A stretch of DNA of 64,000 nt from positions 4,827-68,826 of the forward strand of contig CAWKKJ010000006.1 in the NCBI GenBank assembly GCA_963850205.1, in the 5' to 3' direction. Below the pieces are notes generated by a model. That model was not told the DNA's origin. It was given only the letters and a program-made list of their open reading frames with translations, and ran no database searches. This document shows, piece by piece, positions 32,265-40,302 of this stretch. A program made the position numbers and the translations under genes. Within the stretch, counting starts at the first letter, position 1. Every line of letters begins with the position of its first letter. The stretch is from JACVRW01 sp963850205 (GTDB lineage Bacteria; Actinomycetota; Thermoleophilia; Solirubrobacterales; Thermoleophilaceae).

Positions 32265-33185
32265 TCACGCCTGGGCCGCGCGCCGGCGGGTCGAGCGGCG
32301 CTCCACCACCGCGGCCAGCCCCGGAGGCAGCCGCCCGTCGGTGGCCAGCCAGGAGCCGGCCAGGATCAGCAGCAGTCCCGCGATGGCCCCGGCGGTCACC
32401 TGCTCGCCGAGCACGGCCACGCCGAGGGCCAGCGCCACGGTGGGGTTGACGTAGGTGATCACCGTGGCCCGCGAAGGGCCCACCTCGGTGATCAGCGCGA
32501 AGAAGAGCAGGAAGGCGAGGGCCGAGCAGACCACGCCGAGGACGGCCAGCGAGGCCAGGGCTTCGACCGAAGGCGTCTCCGTGGGGAAGTCGGTGACCGC
32601 GAAGGGCGCGAGCATGAACGACCCGATCACCATCGCAGCGGTGACGGGCCCGAGCGGCTCGAGGTGGGAGAGCCGGAGCTTGACGATCATCGGGCCGATC
32701 GCGTAGCCCACGGTGGCCACCAGGATCGCGGCGGCGCCCAGCAGCTCGGCGCTGCGGCCGCCGATGTCGATCCCGAGCAGCACCACCACCCCGGCCAGGC
32801 CCACGAGCATGCCCACCAGCCGCGTCGGGGTGGGACGCTCGGCGTGGTCGAAGCGCAGCGCGAGGAAGGCCACCACCAGCGGCAGGGAGGCGATCAGGAT
32901 GGCCGTGGCCGACGACGAGATCCGCTGCTCCCCGAAGCCGATCAGCGGCCAGGGGATCGCCATCTCCACGACGGCAAAGACCACCAGAGCCCGCCAGCGA
33001 TTGCCCAGTCCCCGCAGAGCGCCGAGCTTCCAGGCCGCGGGCAGGAGCACCGCGGCGCCCAGCGCGATTCGCGACCAGGCCACGAAGGCGGGCGTCATCT
33101 CGTCGACCGCGATCTTGATGAACAGGTACGGGGCGCCCCAGATCACGGACATCGCCGCGAAGAGGGCCCAGCCGCGGGCGCTCAC
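32265..33185 (-). CDS. EamA-family (DMT) exporter
   Basis: 306 aa from GTG 33185, overlapping the azlD stop. Ten hydrophobic segments with the tandem EamA architecture (MSVIWGAPYLFIKIAVDEMTPAFVAWSRIALGAAVL at the start and VGPSRATVITYVNPTVALALGVAVLGEQ in the second half, the classic ‘NP..A...G...LGE’ segment). It is probably translated together with azlCD. Amino acid or metabolite export is likely from context; substrate unproven. Confidence 0.88.
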   Translation of the reverse strand: MSARGWALFAAMSVIWGAPYLFIKIAVDEMTPAFVAWSRIALGAAVLLPAAWKLGALRGLGNRWRALVVFAVVEMAIPWPLIGFGEQRISSSATAILIASLPLVVAFLALRFDHAERPTPTRLVGMLVGLAGVVVLLGIDIGGRSAELLGAAAILVATVGYAIGPMIVKLRLSHLEPLGPVTAAMVIGSFMLAPFAVTDFPTETPSVEALASLAVLGVVCSALAFLLFFALITEVGPSRATVITYVNPTVALALGVAVLGEQVTAGAIAGLLLILAGSWLATDGRLPPGLAAVVERRSTRRRAAQA

Positions 33186-33493
33186 GCCAGGGCCCGCAGC
33201 CCCGCAGCGGTGGCGGCGGCGGCCAGGATCACCATCAGCAGGGGCGCGCGCAGCAGCACCGCCACTCCTGCGACCAAGAGGCCGGCGCCGCGCTCGTCTA
33301 GCACGAGCGACTCGTCGTCGCCTCCGAAGGCCTGGGTGGCCACCAGGGCGGCCAGCAGGGCAGGGGCGAGCAGCGCCAGCAGACGCGAGTCGCGCAGCGG
33401 CAGCGCACGCTCACCGGCGAGCAGCGGCCCCGCCGCCTTGATGGCGATCGTGGCCACTCCCACGACCAACACCGCCGTCCAGGCGGCGCTCAC
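33182..33493 (-). CDS. azlD: AzlD-type branched-chain amino acid exporter subunit
   Basis: 103 aa with four hydrophobic segments (TAVLVVGVATIAIKAAGPLLA, LALLAPALLAALVATQAFGG, GLLVAGVAVLLRAPLLMVILAAAATAAGL). AzlD proteins of ~100 aa pair with AzlC as a two-component exporter. Start and stop overlap neighbours by 4 nt on both sides (azlC upstream, EamA gene downstream). Confidence 0.85.
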   Translation of the reverse strand: MSAAWTAVLVVGVATIAIKAAGPLLAGERALPLRDSRLLALLAPALLAALVATQAFGGDDESLVLDERGAGLLVAGVAVLLRAPLLMVILAAAATAAGLRALA

Positions 33494-34182
33494 GAGTCCG
33501 CCTCCCGCTCGACGCGGCGCGGAACGAGGCCGACGAGACAGGCCGCGGTGGCGGCGATGACCGGCACACCGGGCGGGGTGATCGGCGTGAGCACGAGCGC
33601 GATCCCCGCGCCCAGCAGCGCCGCGGCCACTGAGGTGCGCGACCCCAGCAGGGGTGCGAGCAATGCGAGAAAGAGCGCTGGGAAGGCGGCGTCGAGCCCG
33701 AGCGTGGCCGGGTCACCCAGGCGGTCGCCGGCCAGGACGCCGATCGCCGTGCCCAGGTTCCAGCCCAGGTAGAGGGTCGCGCCGGCGCCCAGCATCACGC
33801 GACGGTTGAAGCGGCCGTCGCGGTTGGAGAGCGCCCAACTCTCGTCGACGAGCAACTGGGACTCGAGCAGCCGTCGCAGCCGCCCGCCCTTGAAGACGTC
33901 CGCGGCCGCGAGGCCCATTGGGCCGTAGCGAGCGTTCAGGAGCACGGCCGCCGCGACGGCCGCGATGAGGGTGCCGCCGCTGCCCAGCACCGATACGACG
34001 GCGAACTGGGCCGACCCGGCGAAGGTGGTGGCCGACATCACCAGGGAGGCCGCGGGCCCCATCCCCGCAGCCTGCGCCAGCACGCCGAACGACGCGCCGA
34101 AGGCCAACACGGCGGGAAGCAGCGGCACGATGGCGCGGACGCCGGCGCCGTAGCCGACCGGATGTGGGCGCAATTCCGGCAT
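33490..34182 (-). CDS. azlC: AzlC-type branched-chain amino acid exporter subunit
   Basis: 230 aa from ATG 34182 (the frame extends upstream but that would cross the divergent Lrp promoter). ‘GYGAGVRAIVPLLPAVLAFGASFGVLAQAAG’ and ‘MSATTFAGSAQFAVVSVLGSGGTLIAAVAAAVLLNARYGPMGLA’ are the conserved AzlC segments. Works with AzlD to export branched-chain amino acids or analogues (as azaleucine in Bacillus). Divergent from an Lrp/AsnC gene 62 bp away, a common regulator arrangement for AzlCD. Confidence 0.9.
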   Translation of the reverse strand: MPELRPHPVGYGAGVRAIVPLLPAVLAFGASFGVLAQAAGMGPAASLVMSATTFAGSAQFAVVSVLGSGGTLIAAVAAAVLLNARYGPMGLAAADVFKGGRLRRLLESQLLVDESWALSNRDGRFNRRVMLGAGATLYLGWNLGTAIGVLAGDRLGDPATLGLDAAFPALFLALLAPLLGSRTSVAAALLGAGIALVLTPITPPGVPVIAATAACLVGLVPRRVEREADS

Positions 34183-34244
34183 GGTGGCCGGTAGGCTAAC
34201 TCTGACGCCAGGAACCGCGATGTTTACCGAACAAAGGGTGAAGA

Positions 34245-34715
34245 ATGGCTGCAAACGTCGAACTTGATTCGATAGCTCGCCGGCTTCTGAGCGAGCTGCA
34301 GAAGGATGCTCGCCAGACCAACAAGGCGCTGGCCGACAAGGTGGGCGTGGCTCCCTCCACCTGCCTGGAGCGTATCCGCGAGCTCCGCGCTCGGGGCGTG
34401 ATCCGCCGCTTTCGCGCCGAGGTTGACCCGGCCGCGGTCGGCAGGCCGATGGAGGCGATCCTGTCCATTCAGCAGCGAGGCGCCCACCGTTCCGTCATCG
34501 ACGCCCTGCTGTCGGACACGGCGAGGATGCCGGAGACGGTGCGCGTGATGGCCCTCACCGGCACCACCGACTTCATCGTTCACGTGGCGGTCCGAGACAT
34601 GGACCACCTGCGCGATCTCGTCTGGCGCCTCACCGAGCGCCCGGAGGTGGGCCGCGTCCAGAGCTCGCTGGTCTTCGCCCGGGTCGAGGGATCCGAGCTC
34701 CTGCCGCTCGACTGA
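34245..34715 (+). CDS. Lrp/AsnC-family transcriptional regulator
   Basis: 156 aa, ATG 34245 with AAAGGGTG upstream. The N-terminal HTH LDSIARRLLSELQKDARQTNKALADKVGVAPSTCLERIRELRARGVIRRF is canonical, as is the C-terminal RAM ligand domain (VRVMALTGTTDFIVHVAVRDMDHLRDLVWRLTERPEVGRVQSSLVF). Probably senses an amino acid and controls the divergent azlCD-EamA exporter operon as well as itself. Confidence 0.92.
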   Translation: MAANVELDSIARRLLSELQKDARQTNKALADKVGVAPSTCLERIRELRARGVIRRFRAEVDPAAVGRPMEAILSIQQRGAHRSVIDALLSDTARMPETVRVMALTGTTDFIVHVAVRDMDHLRDLVWRLTERPEVGRVQSSLVFARVEGSELLPLD

Positions 34716-34767
34716 CGCAGCGCGTCGGTGTGGCGGGAGTGGGCGACCGCCCATGACAGGGCGGCGT

Positions 34768-35073
34768 TCATGCCGCCATCCCCTCGCGCCCCAGCCGGTG
34801 CCCGAGCGCGAACCAGCGCAGCAGGCCGCGGCCCCTCTGCGGGCGCTCCTGGGCCGCCCGCACGCTGAGCATCCCGACGAGGTTGGCCGTGTAGCGGAAC
34901 GGGTCGGCCACGGTGCGGCCGTCCTCGACGCCGACGGCGGCCACCAGCCGACCGTCGACCAGACCCAGCAGCACCGGACCGGTGGGCGCGCGGCCGCCGT
35001 CGAGCTCGGCCAGCTCGCGGATGGAGGGGAGGTCTCCGGGGGTGGAATGCCTGATGGTGATGGCCTCGGTCAT
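34768..35073 (-). CDS. Short GNAT-like protein
   Basis: 101 aa. The start EAITIRHSTPGDLPSIRELAELDGGRAPTGPVLLGLVDGRLVAAVGVEDGRTVADPF is the N-terminal half of a GNAT fold, but the protein then turns basic and ends without a recognisable acetyl-CoA loop (RxxGxG/A), so it may be a truncated or non-catalytic GNAT. It is divergent from the CGNR gene across 123 bp holding a repeated TATACC..GATAGG motif. Confidence 0.65.
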   Translation of the reverse strand: MTEAITIRHSTPGDLPSIRELAELDGGRAPTGPVLLGLVDGRLVAAVGVEDGRTVADPFRYTANLVGMLSVRAAQERPQRGRGLLRWFALGHRLGREGMAA

Positions 35074-35107
35074 GCCGGCTCCTTTCGGGTTCTGCCTCGA
35101 TAACCTT

Positions 35108-35181
35108 CTATACCCGATAGGTGGTAGTGTAACACCGGCTAAGCTTGTATGGTAGTTACGATGACTTATACCTCGGATAGG
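35108..35181. promoter_or_regulatory. Divergent promoter region with repeated TATACC..GATAGG motif
   Basis: CTATACCCGATAGG (35108-35121) and TTATACCTCGGATAGG (35166-35181) lie 58 bp apart in the gap between the GNAT-like gene and the CGNR gene, which is locally AT-richer than its surroundings. They look like two copies of one binding site for the adjacent regulator. No standard -35/-10 pair could be fixed. Confidence 0.4.
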
Positions 35182-35196
35182 CTCCGCTGATAGGCG

Positions 35197-35768
35197 ATGG
35201 CTCCCGGCGAATCGACACCGGAGAAGACCGCGCCGCAGCCGCTGTACCTCGTGCAGCGCTTCGTGAACAGCGTGGATCTCGAGTCCGGCGAGGACGAGCT
35301 GTCCGACCCCGATGCGCTGACGCCTGGCTGGCGGAGCGGGGTCTCCTGGACGCGCGCGAGGCGGTGAGCAAAGCCGACCTGCGGCGGGCGATCGACGCTC
35401 GCGAGGGCCTGCGCGCGGTGCTCCTGACCCACAACGGCATGCCGCTGGACGAGGCGCGCCTGGACCGCCTGGACCGGGCGGTGAGCAAGGCCGGGGTGCG
35501 CCTGCACTTCAGCTCCGGCCGCGAGCCCGAGCTCGTGCCCGACGCCGCCGGCGTGGACGGCGCGCTGGCCCGGCTGATGGCGATCATCGCCGCCGCGGTG
35601 GAGCAGGGCGGCTGGGAGCGGCTCAAGGCCTGCCCCCGGGACGAGTGCGAGTGGGCCTTCTACGACCGCTCGAAGAACCGCTCCGGCCGCTGGTGCACGA
35701 TGGACAGCTGCGGCAACATCGAAAAGGCGCGGGCCTTCCGCGAGCGCCGCCGCGGCGCGCCGGCCTGA
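35197..35768 (+). pseudogene. CGNR zinc-finger regulator, interrupted by a single-base deletion
   Basis: ATG 35197 encodes MAPGESTPEKTAPQPLYLVQRFVNSVDLESGEDELSDPDALT, the usual CGNR N-terminus. At about 35322 the frame fails; one missing base restores AWLAERGLLDAREAVSKADLRRAIDAREGLRAVL, which continues intact to 35768. The zinc finger is complete: ACPRDECEWAFYDRSKNRSGRWCTMDSCGNIEKARAFRER. Joined, ~190 aa, the normal size of these stress-response (ABATE-CGNR) regulators. An internal GTG at 35364 could give only the C-terminal part. Sequencing error or real disruption cannot be separated here. Confidence 0.8.
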
Positions 35769-36003
35769 GGCGGCCGGCGACCCTGGCAGGTGGCGCTTCG
35801 CTCACGGCGCCGCCGCGAGGCGGGCGTCAGAGAATGGGCTGCGTAAGGGAGGGGTTGCGTACGAAACGTCCCGCATATGGACGCAACGTAGGCACCCCCT
35901 CAGCCGCTCCGCAAGTCGCCTTCCCCTTACCCAGCGGGCCGTCGAGCCGCGCCGCGGACCGGCAGCCGCCAGGGTGCGGCGCGCCACGGCGCCGGCGGGC
36001 GGC
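35769..36003. other. Non-coding gap between convergent genes, with a possible folded element
   Basis: No credible gene. At 35851-35899 nested complementary pieces are seen: GGGG/CCCC outer, TTGC/GCAA middle, GTCC/GGAC inner around CGCATAT, with a purine-rich internal bulge (GTACGAAAC). It could be the 3' end structure of either convergent gene. The rest is GC-rich with no repeat of the 43-bp family. Confidence 0.45.
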
Positions 36004-37416
36004 CTACTCCACGGTGTGGACCTTGAACAGGTTCGTGCCCCCGGCGCTGCCGGCCGGCAGCCCCGCGGTGATCCCGATCTTGTCGCCCGCCCGGGCCAGC
36101 CCGGCCCGGACCGCGGCGTCGGCGCAGGCGTCGATCAGGTCGATCGTCTCCAGCGACTCCTCGTGCAGCTGGGGCTGGACGCCCCACAGCAGCAGGCAGC
36201 GCCGCACCACGTGGGTGTGGGGTGAGAGGGCCAGCACCGGGGCCTTGGGGCGGTAGGCCGAGATCAGCCTCACCGTGGCGCCGGTGTTGGTGGGCGAGAC
36301 GATCGACTTGAGCCCGAGCTGGTACACCGCGCCCACCGCGCCGAAGGCGATCGCGTGGTACTGGTTGTTGGCCTGCGGCCCGCGCTCGGCGAGCCAGCGG
36401 CCGTAGGGCAGCTCGCGCTCGGTGGTCTCGGCGATGGAGGCCATCATCTCCACCGCCAGCACCGGATGGCGGCCCACGGCGGTCTCCTGCGAGAGCATCA
36501 CCGCGTCGGTCCCGTCGAAGATCGCGTTGGCCACGTCGGCCACCTCGGCGCGCGTGGGCCGGGTCGAGTGGACCATCGACTCCAGCATCTGGGTGGCGGT
36601 GATGGTCGGCGTGGCCCGCCGGCCGGCCACCGCCAGCAGCCGCTTCTGCACCAGGGGCACCTCCTCGATGGGCAGCTCGATGCCGAGGTCCCCGCGGGCG
36701 ATCATGATCCCGTCGGCGGCCTCGATGATCTCCTCGCCGTTGGCGGCGGCCTGGGGCTTCTCGATCTTCGCGATCAGCGGTACGTCGGTGCCGCGTTCGG
36801 CCAGGTGGCGGCGCACCGGATCGAGGTCCTCACGGCGCCGGACGAAGGACAGTGCGAACAGGTCGAGGCCCATCGTCAGGCCGGCGTCCATCAGGGCGAT
36901 GTCCTCCTCGCTGACCGCCGGGAGGGACACGGTGACGTTGGGCAGGTTCAGGCCCTGGCGGGAGGCCACGCTCCCACCCACCTCCACCCGGGTGATCACG
37001 TCGGTGTTGTTCACGTCGTCCACCCGCAGCCGTACGGCGCCGTCGGCCAGGTAACAGACGTCGCCCGCAGTGACCAGCTCCGAGAACCCCGGCCAGGCGA
37101 TCGGGAGCCGCTCCGCAGTTCCCTCGACGTCGTCACCCGTCAGCACCACGCGCGTGCCGCGCCCCAGCTCGGCCACGCCTCCCGCCACCGGCCCGATGCG
37201 CAGCTTGGGGCCGGGCAGGTCGCCGAGGATCGCGACCTCGCGGCCGACGCGCTCTGCCGCCGCCCGGATCGTGCCCGCCGTCTCGGCGTGCTGCTCGGGC
37301 GTGCCGTGCGCGAAGTTGAGCCTGGCGATGTCCATGCCCGCGCGGATCATCCGCTCGAGGACGTCGAGCTCGTTGGACGACGGGCCGATCGTGGCGACGA
37401 TTTTGGTGGAGCGCAT
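36004..37416 (-). CDS. pyk: Pyruvate kinase
   Basis: 470 aa from ATG 37416 (MRSTKIVATIGPSS; upstream frame codes no homology). Converts phosphoenolpyruvate and ADP to pyruvate and ATP. The substrate and metal motifs are all present: LNFAHGTPEQH, ILGDLPGPKLRIG, PLIAKIEKPQAAANGEEIIEAADGIMIARGDLGIELP, and TQMLESMVHSTRPTRAEVADVANAIFDGTDAVMLSQETAVG. The Lys in AKIEKP and the E/D metal ligands are intact. A C-terminal regulatory domain is complete (TNTGATVRLISAYRPKAPVLALSPHTHVVRR). Monocistronic. Confidence 0.96.
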   Translation of the reverse strand: MRSTKIVATIGPSSNELDVLERMIRAGMDIARLNFAHGTPEQHAETAGTIRAAAERVGREVAILGDLPGPKLRIGPVAGGVAELGRGTRVVLTGDDVEGTAERLPIAWPGFSELVTAGDVCYLADGAVRLRVDDVNNTDVITRVEVGGSVASRQGLNLPNVTVSLPAVSEEDIALMDAGLTMGLDLFALSFVRRREDLDPVRRHLAERGTDVPLIAKIEKPQAAANGEEIIEAADGIMIARGDLGIELPIEEVPLVQKRLLAVAGRRATPTITATQMLESMVHSTRPTRAEVADVANAIFDGTDAVMLSQETAVGRHPVLAVEMMASIAETTERELPYGRWLAERGPQANNQYHAIAFGAVGAVYQLGLKSIVSPTNTGATVRLISAYRPKAPVLALSPHTHVVRRCLLLWGVQPQLHEESLETIDLIDACADAAVRAGLARAGDKIGITAGLPAGSAGGTNLFKVHTVE

Positions 37417-37523
37417 GGGCGAACAGAACATACCCGCCAGGGCGGTCCGGACCAGGCCTCGAGCGTGAACGCGCCGAGGCACGAAAAGCACGCTCTTAGC
37501 GGCAGACCGCCCGCAGGTCAGGG

Positions 37524-37552
37524 TTGACGCTGCGCAGCCGAACGGCTCTACT
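37524..37552 (+). promoter_or_regulatory. Candidate promoter for the IHF-like gene
   Basis: TTGACG (37524-37529), 17-bp spacer and TCTACT (37547-37552) form a sigma-70-like pair ~170 bp upstream of the ATG at 37721. The intervening leader holds no gene I can support; a small open frame in it overlaps the real gene out of frame. Confidence 0.35.
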
Positions 37553-37720
37553 TCGCATCTGCCTCAGAACGGACTCGACGAGGTTGAGGGGCGCGGCGCC
37601 GGGCAGTGGGTCTGTAACCGAGCCTCGGCTTCGGCCCGCCCCTCCCTCCGTCCTGGCCGCGATCGAGGCAACCGGGGAACTGCACCGCTGGAAGAACGCA
37701 AGGGTTTGCGGGGAGGTCAG

Positions 37721-38101
37721 ATGGGCCAGACGGCCAGGATCGACGCTGGGCAAGAGCAGCACCTTCGTGCGCTCGAATACGCCAACCGGGTGCGGTTGGC
37801 TCGGGCGCGGATGAAGCGGAGGATCGCGGCCGGCGAGCTCCCTGTGCAGGACGTCGTCCTGAGCTGTCCCTGGCAGGCCCACAGCATGTCCATCAGCGAC
37901 CTTCTGATGAGCCAGAAACGCTGGGGGCGTACCCGCTCTCGCCGGCTCCTGGTGTCGCTCAGCGTGCCCGAGAACAAGCAGGTGGGGACGCTCACCGAGC
38001 GTCAGCGCCAGGCGCTCGCCGGTGTGCTCGCCCGCAAGGGCAGCGCGCGCGCCGAAGAGGCCGCGATGGCCTCCAGTGGCGGCGCGCTCAGCGCTGCCTG
38101 A
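37721..38101 (+). CDS. Actinobacterial integration-host-factor-like protein
   Basis: 126 aa, ATG 37721 with GGGGAGGTCAG upstream. HLRALEYANRVRLARARMKRRIAAGELPVQDVVLSCPWQAHSMSISDLLMSQKRWGRTRSRRLLVSLSVPENKQVGTLTERQRQALAGVL follows the mIHF layout: basic N-terminal helix, ‘M.(V/I)S.LL’ then a helix-two-turn-helix around GRTRSRRLL, and an ‘L..RQ..AL’ end. Mycobacterial mIHF is an essential nucleoid-associated, DNA-bending protein; this looks like an extra or lineage variant. C-terminal Ala/Ser tail is disordered. Confidence 0.75.
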   Translation: MGQTARIDAGQEQHLRALEYANRVRLARARMKRRIAAGELPVQDVVLSCPWQAHSMSISDLLMSQKRWGRTRSRRLLVSLSVPENKQVGTLTERQRQALAGVLARKGSARAEEAAMASSGGALSAA

Positions 38102-38214
38102 CCGGCCGAAGACTGTCCCGCTCGACGTAGAGGGGTCACACTCGTGGAGCGTGTCGATTCCGGCCGGCTCCGTTCGACGTGCCGGTAGAGACCCCGACCA
38201 GCAAGGACACGACC

Positions 38215-38808
38215 ATGCAGATAATCCTCAGTGACTTCATGACCCTGGACGGCGTCGTGCAGGCGCCCGGGGGCCCCGAGGAGGACACCGACAGCGGGTT
38301 CGCCCATGGGGGCTGGTCGCATCCCTACTTCGACGTGGAGACGATGGGCTCGGCCCTCGATGAGGTGATGACCGGGACGGAGGCGCTCCTCTTCGGCCGG
38401 CGCACGTGGCAGGGGATGGCCGCCGCCTGGCCCGAACGCGGGGGCGACCCGTTCGCCGACCGCATGAACGAGATCCCCAAGTACGTGGCCTCCCGCACGC
38501 TCAGCGAGGACGACCTCACCTGGTCAGGCTCGACCCTGCTACCCGCCGGCGACGCGATCGGCGCCGTGGGCGAGCTCCGCGCCCGGGAGGGCGGGGGGCT
38601 GCAGGTGATGGGCAGCGCCTCGCTGGCCGCGCAGCTCGTCGAGCACGACCTCGTGGACGAGTACCGGCTGATGATCGAGCCGATCATGGTCGGCGGCGGC
38701 AAGCGGATCTTCCCGGAGGACGGCCGGGCCCGGCCGCTCGACCTCGTCTCGGCCACGACCGCCGGCACCGGCGTGCTCATCTGCACCTACCGGCCGGCGC
38801 GCGCCTAG
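38215..38808 (+). CDS. Dihydrofolate reductase/RibD C-terminal-family protein
   Basis: 197 aa, ATG 38215 with AAGGACACG upstream. Start MQIILSDFMTLDGVVQAPGGPEED, then LLFGRRTWQGMAAAWP, NEIPKYVASRTL and GGLQVMGSASLAAQLVEHDLVDEYRLMIEPIMVGGGKRIF are the standard segments of the YyaP/DHFR-like reductase family. NADPH-dependent reduction is likely; substrate unknown. Its stop overlaps the convergent VOC gene by 4 nt. Confidence 0.9.
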   Translation: MQIILSDFMTLDGVVQAPGGPEEDTDSGFAHGGWSHPYFDVETMGSALDEVMTGTEALLFGRRTWQGMAAAWPERGGDPFADRMNEIPKYVASRTLSEDDLTWSGSTLLPAGDAIGAVGELRAREGGGLQVMGSASLAAQLVEHDLVDEYRLMIEPIMVGGGKRIFPEDGRARPLDLVSATTAGTGVLICTYRPARA

Positions 38809-39293
38809 ACGGGCCTGCGTCCGAGCTCCTCCAGCGGCTCGTCCGCCGTCACGCCCGGCCCGAGGGTGGCCAGCTCGACGATGTGGCCGTCGGGATCGCG
38901 CAGATAGAGCGACTTGAAGTAGATCCGGTCGAGGACCTCCGAGCAGGGGATCCCCCGCTCGGCCAGATACTCTCGCCAGGCGACGAGCTCCTCCTCCGAC
39001 TCCACCGCCAGGGCGAAGTGGTGAGTCGAGCCGCGCCCGACGCTGCCCTCCTCCAGCTCCGGATACTCGAGGCAGGTGAGAAGGCTGCCCGGGTTGCCCT
39101 CCTCGTCGCCGAAGAAGAAGTGCCGAGCGCCGCGATCGTCCTCGTTGACGGTCTGCTTGACGAGGCGCAGACCGAGCACGGTGCGGTAGAAGGAGGCCGA
39201 CCGCTCCACGTCCGCGCACAAGAGCGTGATGTGGTGAAGGCCGGCGATGCGCAGCCGGCGCTCGGTCGCGTCGGGCGAGGCGGACTCCGGCAC
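38805..39293 (-). CDS. Single-domain VOC protein related to ring-cleaving dioxygenases
   Basis: 162 aa. IAGLHHITLLCADVERSASFYRTVLGLRLVKQTVN and STHHFALAVESEEELVAWREYLAERG plus YLRDPDGHIVELATLGPGVTADEPLEELG match the first VOC domain of MhqO/LinE-type proteins, with a metal His (HHITL) and Glu (HIVELA). The usual second VOC domain is missing: the protein ends just after the linker. Either a genuine half-size form or a 3' truncation. It lies 14 nt downstream of the MCE-unit membrane gene and may be its last cistron. Confidence 0.8.
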   Translation of the reverse strand: MPESASPDATERRLRIAGLHHITLLCADVERSASFYRTVLGLRLVKQTVNEDDRGARHFFFGDEEGNPGSLLTCLEYPELEEGSVGRGSTHHFALAVESEEELVAWREYLAERGIPCSEVLDRIYFKSLYLRDPDGHIVELATLGPGVTADEPLEELGRRPV

Positions 39294-39307
39294 GCCGGAG
39301 ACTGTAC

Positions 39308-39802
39308 CTAGCGGAAGCCCAGGCCGCCGGAGCGCCGCTTGAACAGCTCTCGCAGCCCGTACAGGGCGCCGCCGAAGACCAGCGCCCCCAGAAGCAGAAG
39401 CAGCCAGACCTTGACCGGCCCGAGCCCGAGCGCCACGCCGGTGACCACCACGAAGGCGGCCAGGCCGGCCAGCAGCGCCGAGTGCGAGCGGTAGCCCGCG
39501 AGGTGCTCGCGCAGAGCGAGCTCGCCGCCTCCCAGCGAGGCGATCACCAGGCCGCCCGCCACGCGCTCCTCGCTGCCCCGGCCCCCGATGAGACCCCAGA
39601 GGATCACCACGATGCCGGCGAGGATCAGCAGCTCGCTGAGCGGGAAGCTCCCCCAGGGCGGCCGTGGGCGCTCGTCGGAGCCCGGGCGCGCCCGGGCTCG
39701 GGGGCTCGCAGGCGCTCCTCCCGCCCCGGCGCGCTCGCGCCGCGCGGCGTCACGGCCGGCCCGCGTGGAGGCGGGGGGCCGTTTGCGGCTGCGACGTCCC
39801 AC
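39308..39802 (-). CDS. Hypothetical membrane protein
   Basis: 164 aa. A basic, low-complexity N-terminus (RRSRKRPPASTRAGRDAARRERAG) precedes three to four membrane helices (SELLILAGIVVILWGLIGG, RVAGGLVIASLGGGELAL, ALLAGLAAFVVVTGVALGLG, VWLLLLLGALVFGGALYGL). The family is not recognised. 6 nt after the upstream gene, so the same transcript. Confidence 0.7.
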   Translation of the reverse strand: MGRRSRKRPPASTRAGRDAARRERAGAGGAPASPRARARPGSDERPRPPWGSFPLSELLILAGIVVILWGLIGGRGSEERVAGGLVIASLGGGELALREHLAGYRSHSALLAGLAAFVVVTGVALGLGPVKVWLLLLLGALVFGGALYGLRELFKRRSGGLGFR

Positions 39803-39808
39803 CGGCCG

Positions 39809-40288
39809 TCAGGCCGCCACGGGTAAGGGGCAGCCGGAGCTGACGATCACCCGCCACCAGCCCATGAGCATTCCCAGGAAGCTCCAGCGCGGGCGCACAT
39901 GCCAGTGGCGGCAGCCCGGCTCACCGATGTCCTCGGCGGAGACCCTCTCCCACCTGTGGCGCTCGGGCGCCAGGAGCATCTCCTCGATCTGACGCCGCTT
40001 GCACTCCTCGGCGTAGGTGCGCTCCGTGAGCGAGCGCCGCGCGTGCTGCACGCGGCCGGCGAGCTCGTCGCGCAGCTCCTCCAGCTCGGCCAGCGAGAGC
40101 AGCCGCGGGCCGCCGCGACCTTCGACCTCCCAGTCCAGGCCCTTGCGCGGCCAGCTCGAGCAGAACAGCTGGGACAGCTCCTCCTCCAGCCGAGCGACCT
40201 GCTCGCGCAGTGTGCCGCGCGCAGCGCGCTCGTCGGGAAGGGTGACGAGCGGGCGAGCCGGGGCTGTCGGTGTCAGAACTTCCGGCAC
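39809..40288 (-). CDS. Hypothetical protein with coiled coil and conserved Trp-rich C-terminus
   Basis: 159 aa from GTG 40288, preceded by GGGAGGCCT. A central coiled coil (LREQVARLEEELSQLF and LAELEELRDELAGRVQHARRSLTERTYAEECKRRQIEEMLLAPE) is followed by GCRHWHVRPRWSFLGMLMGWWRVIVSSGCPLP with two Cys and two His that might bind metal. No known family. 14 nt downstream of the B3/B4 gene. Confidence 0.68.
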   Translation of the reverse strand: MPEVLTPTAPARPLVTLPDERAARGTLREQVARLEEELSQLFCSSWPRKGLDWEVEGRGGPRLLSLAELEELRDELAGRVQHARRSLTERTYAEECKRRQIEEMLLAPERHRWERVSAEDIGEPGCRHWHVRPRWSFLGMLMGWWRVIVSSGCPLPVAA

Positions 40289-40302
40289 AGGCCTCCCAGC
40301 GG

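Noticed and set aside
29245..32454. A 1069-codon plus-strand open frame opposite the M14 carboxypeptidase
   Set aside because: It lies antisense to a gene with signal peptide and zinc motifs, has Arg/Val/His-rich low-information sequence, and is the usual product of high-GC third-position bias.
35851..35899. A known riboswitch class in the convergent gap
   Set aside because: No class-specific conserved core was recognised, and no gene lies downstream in sense orientation.
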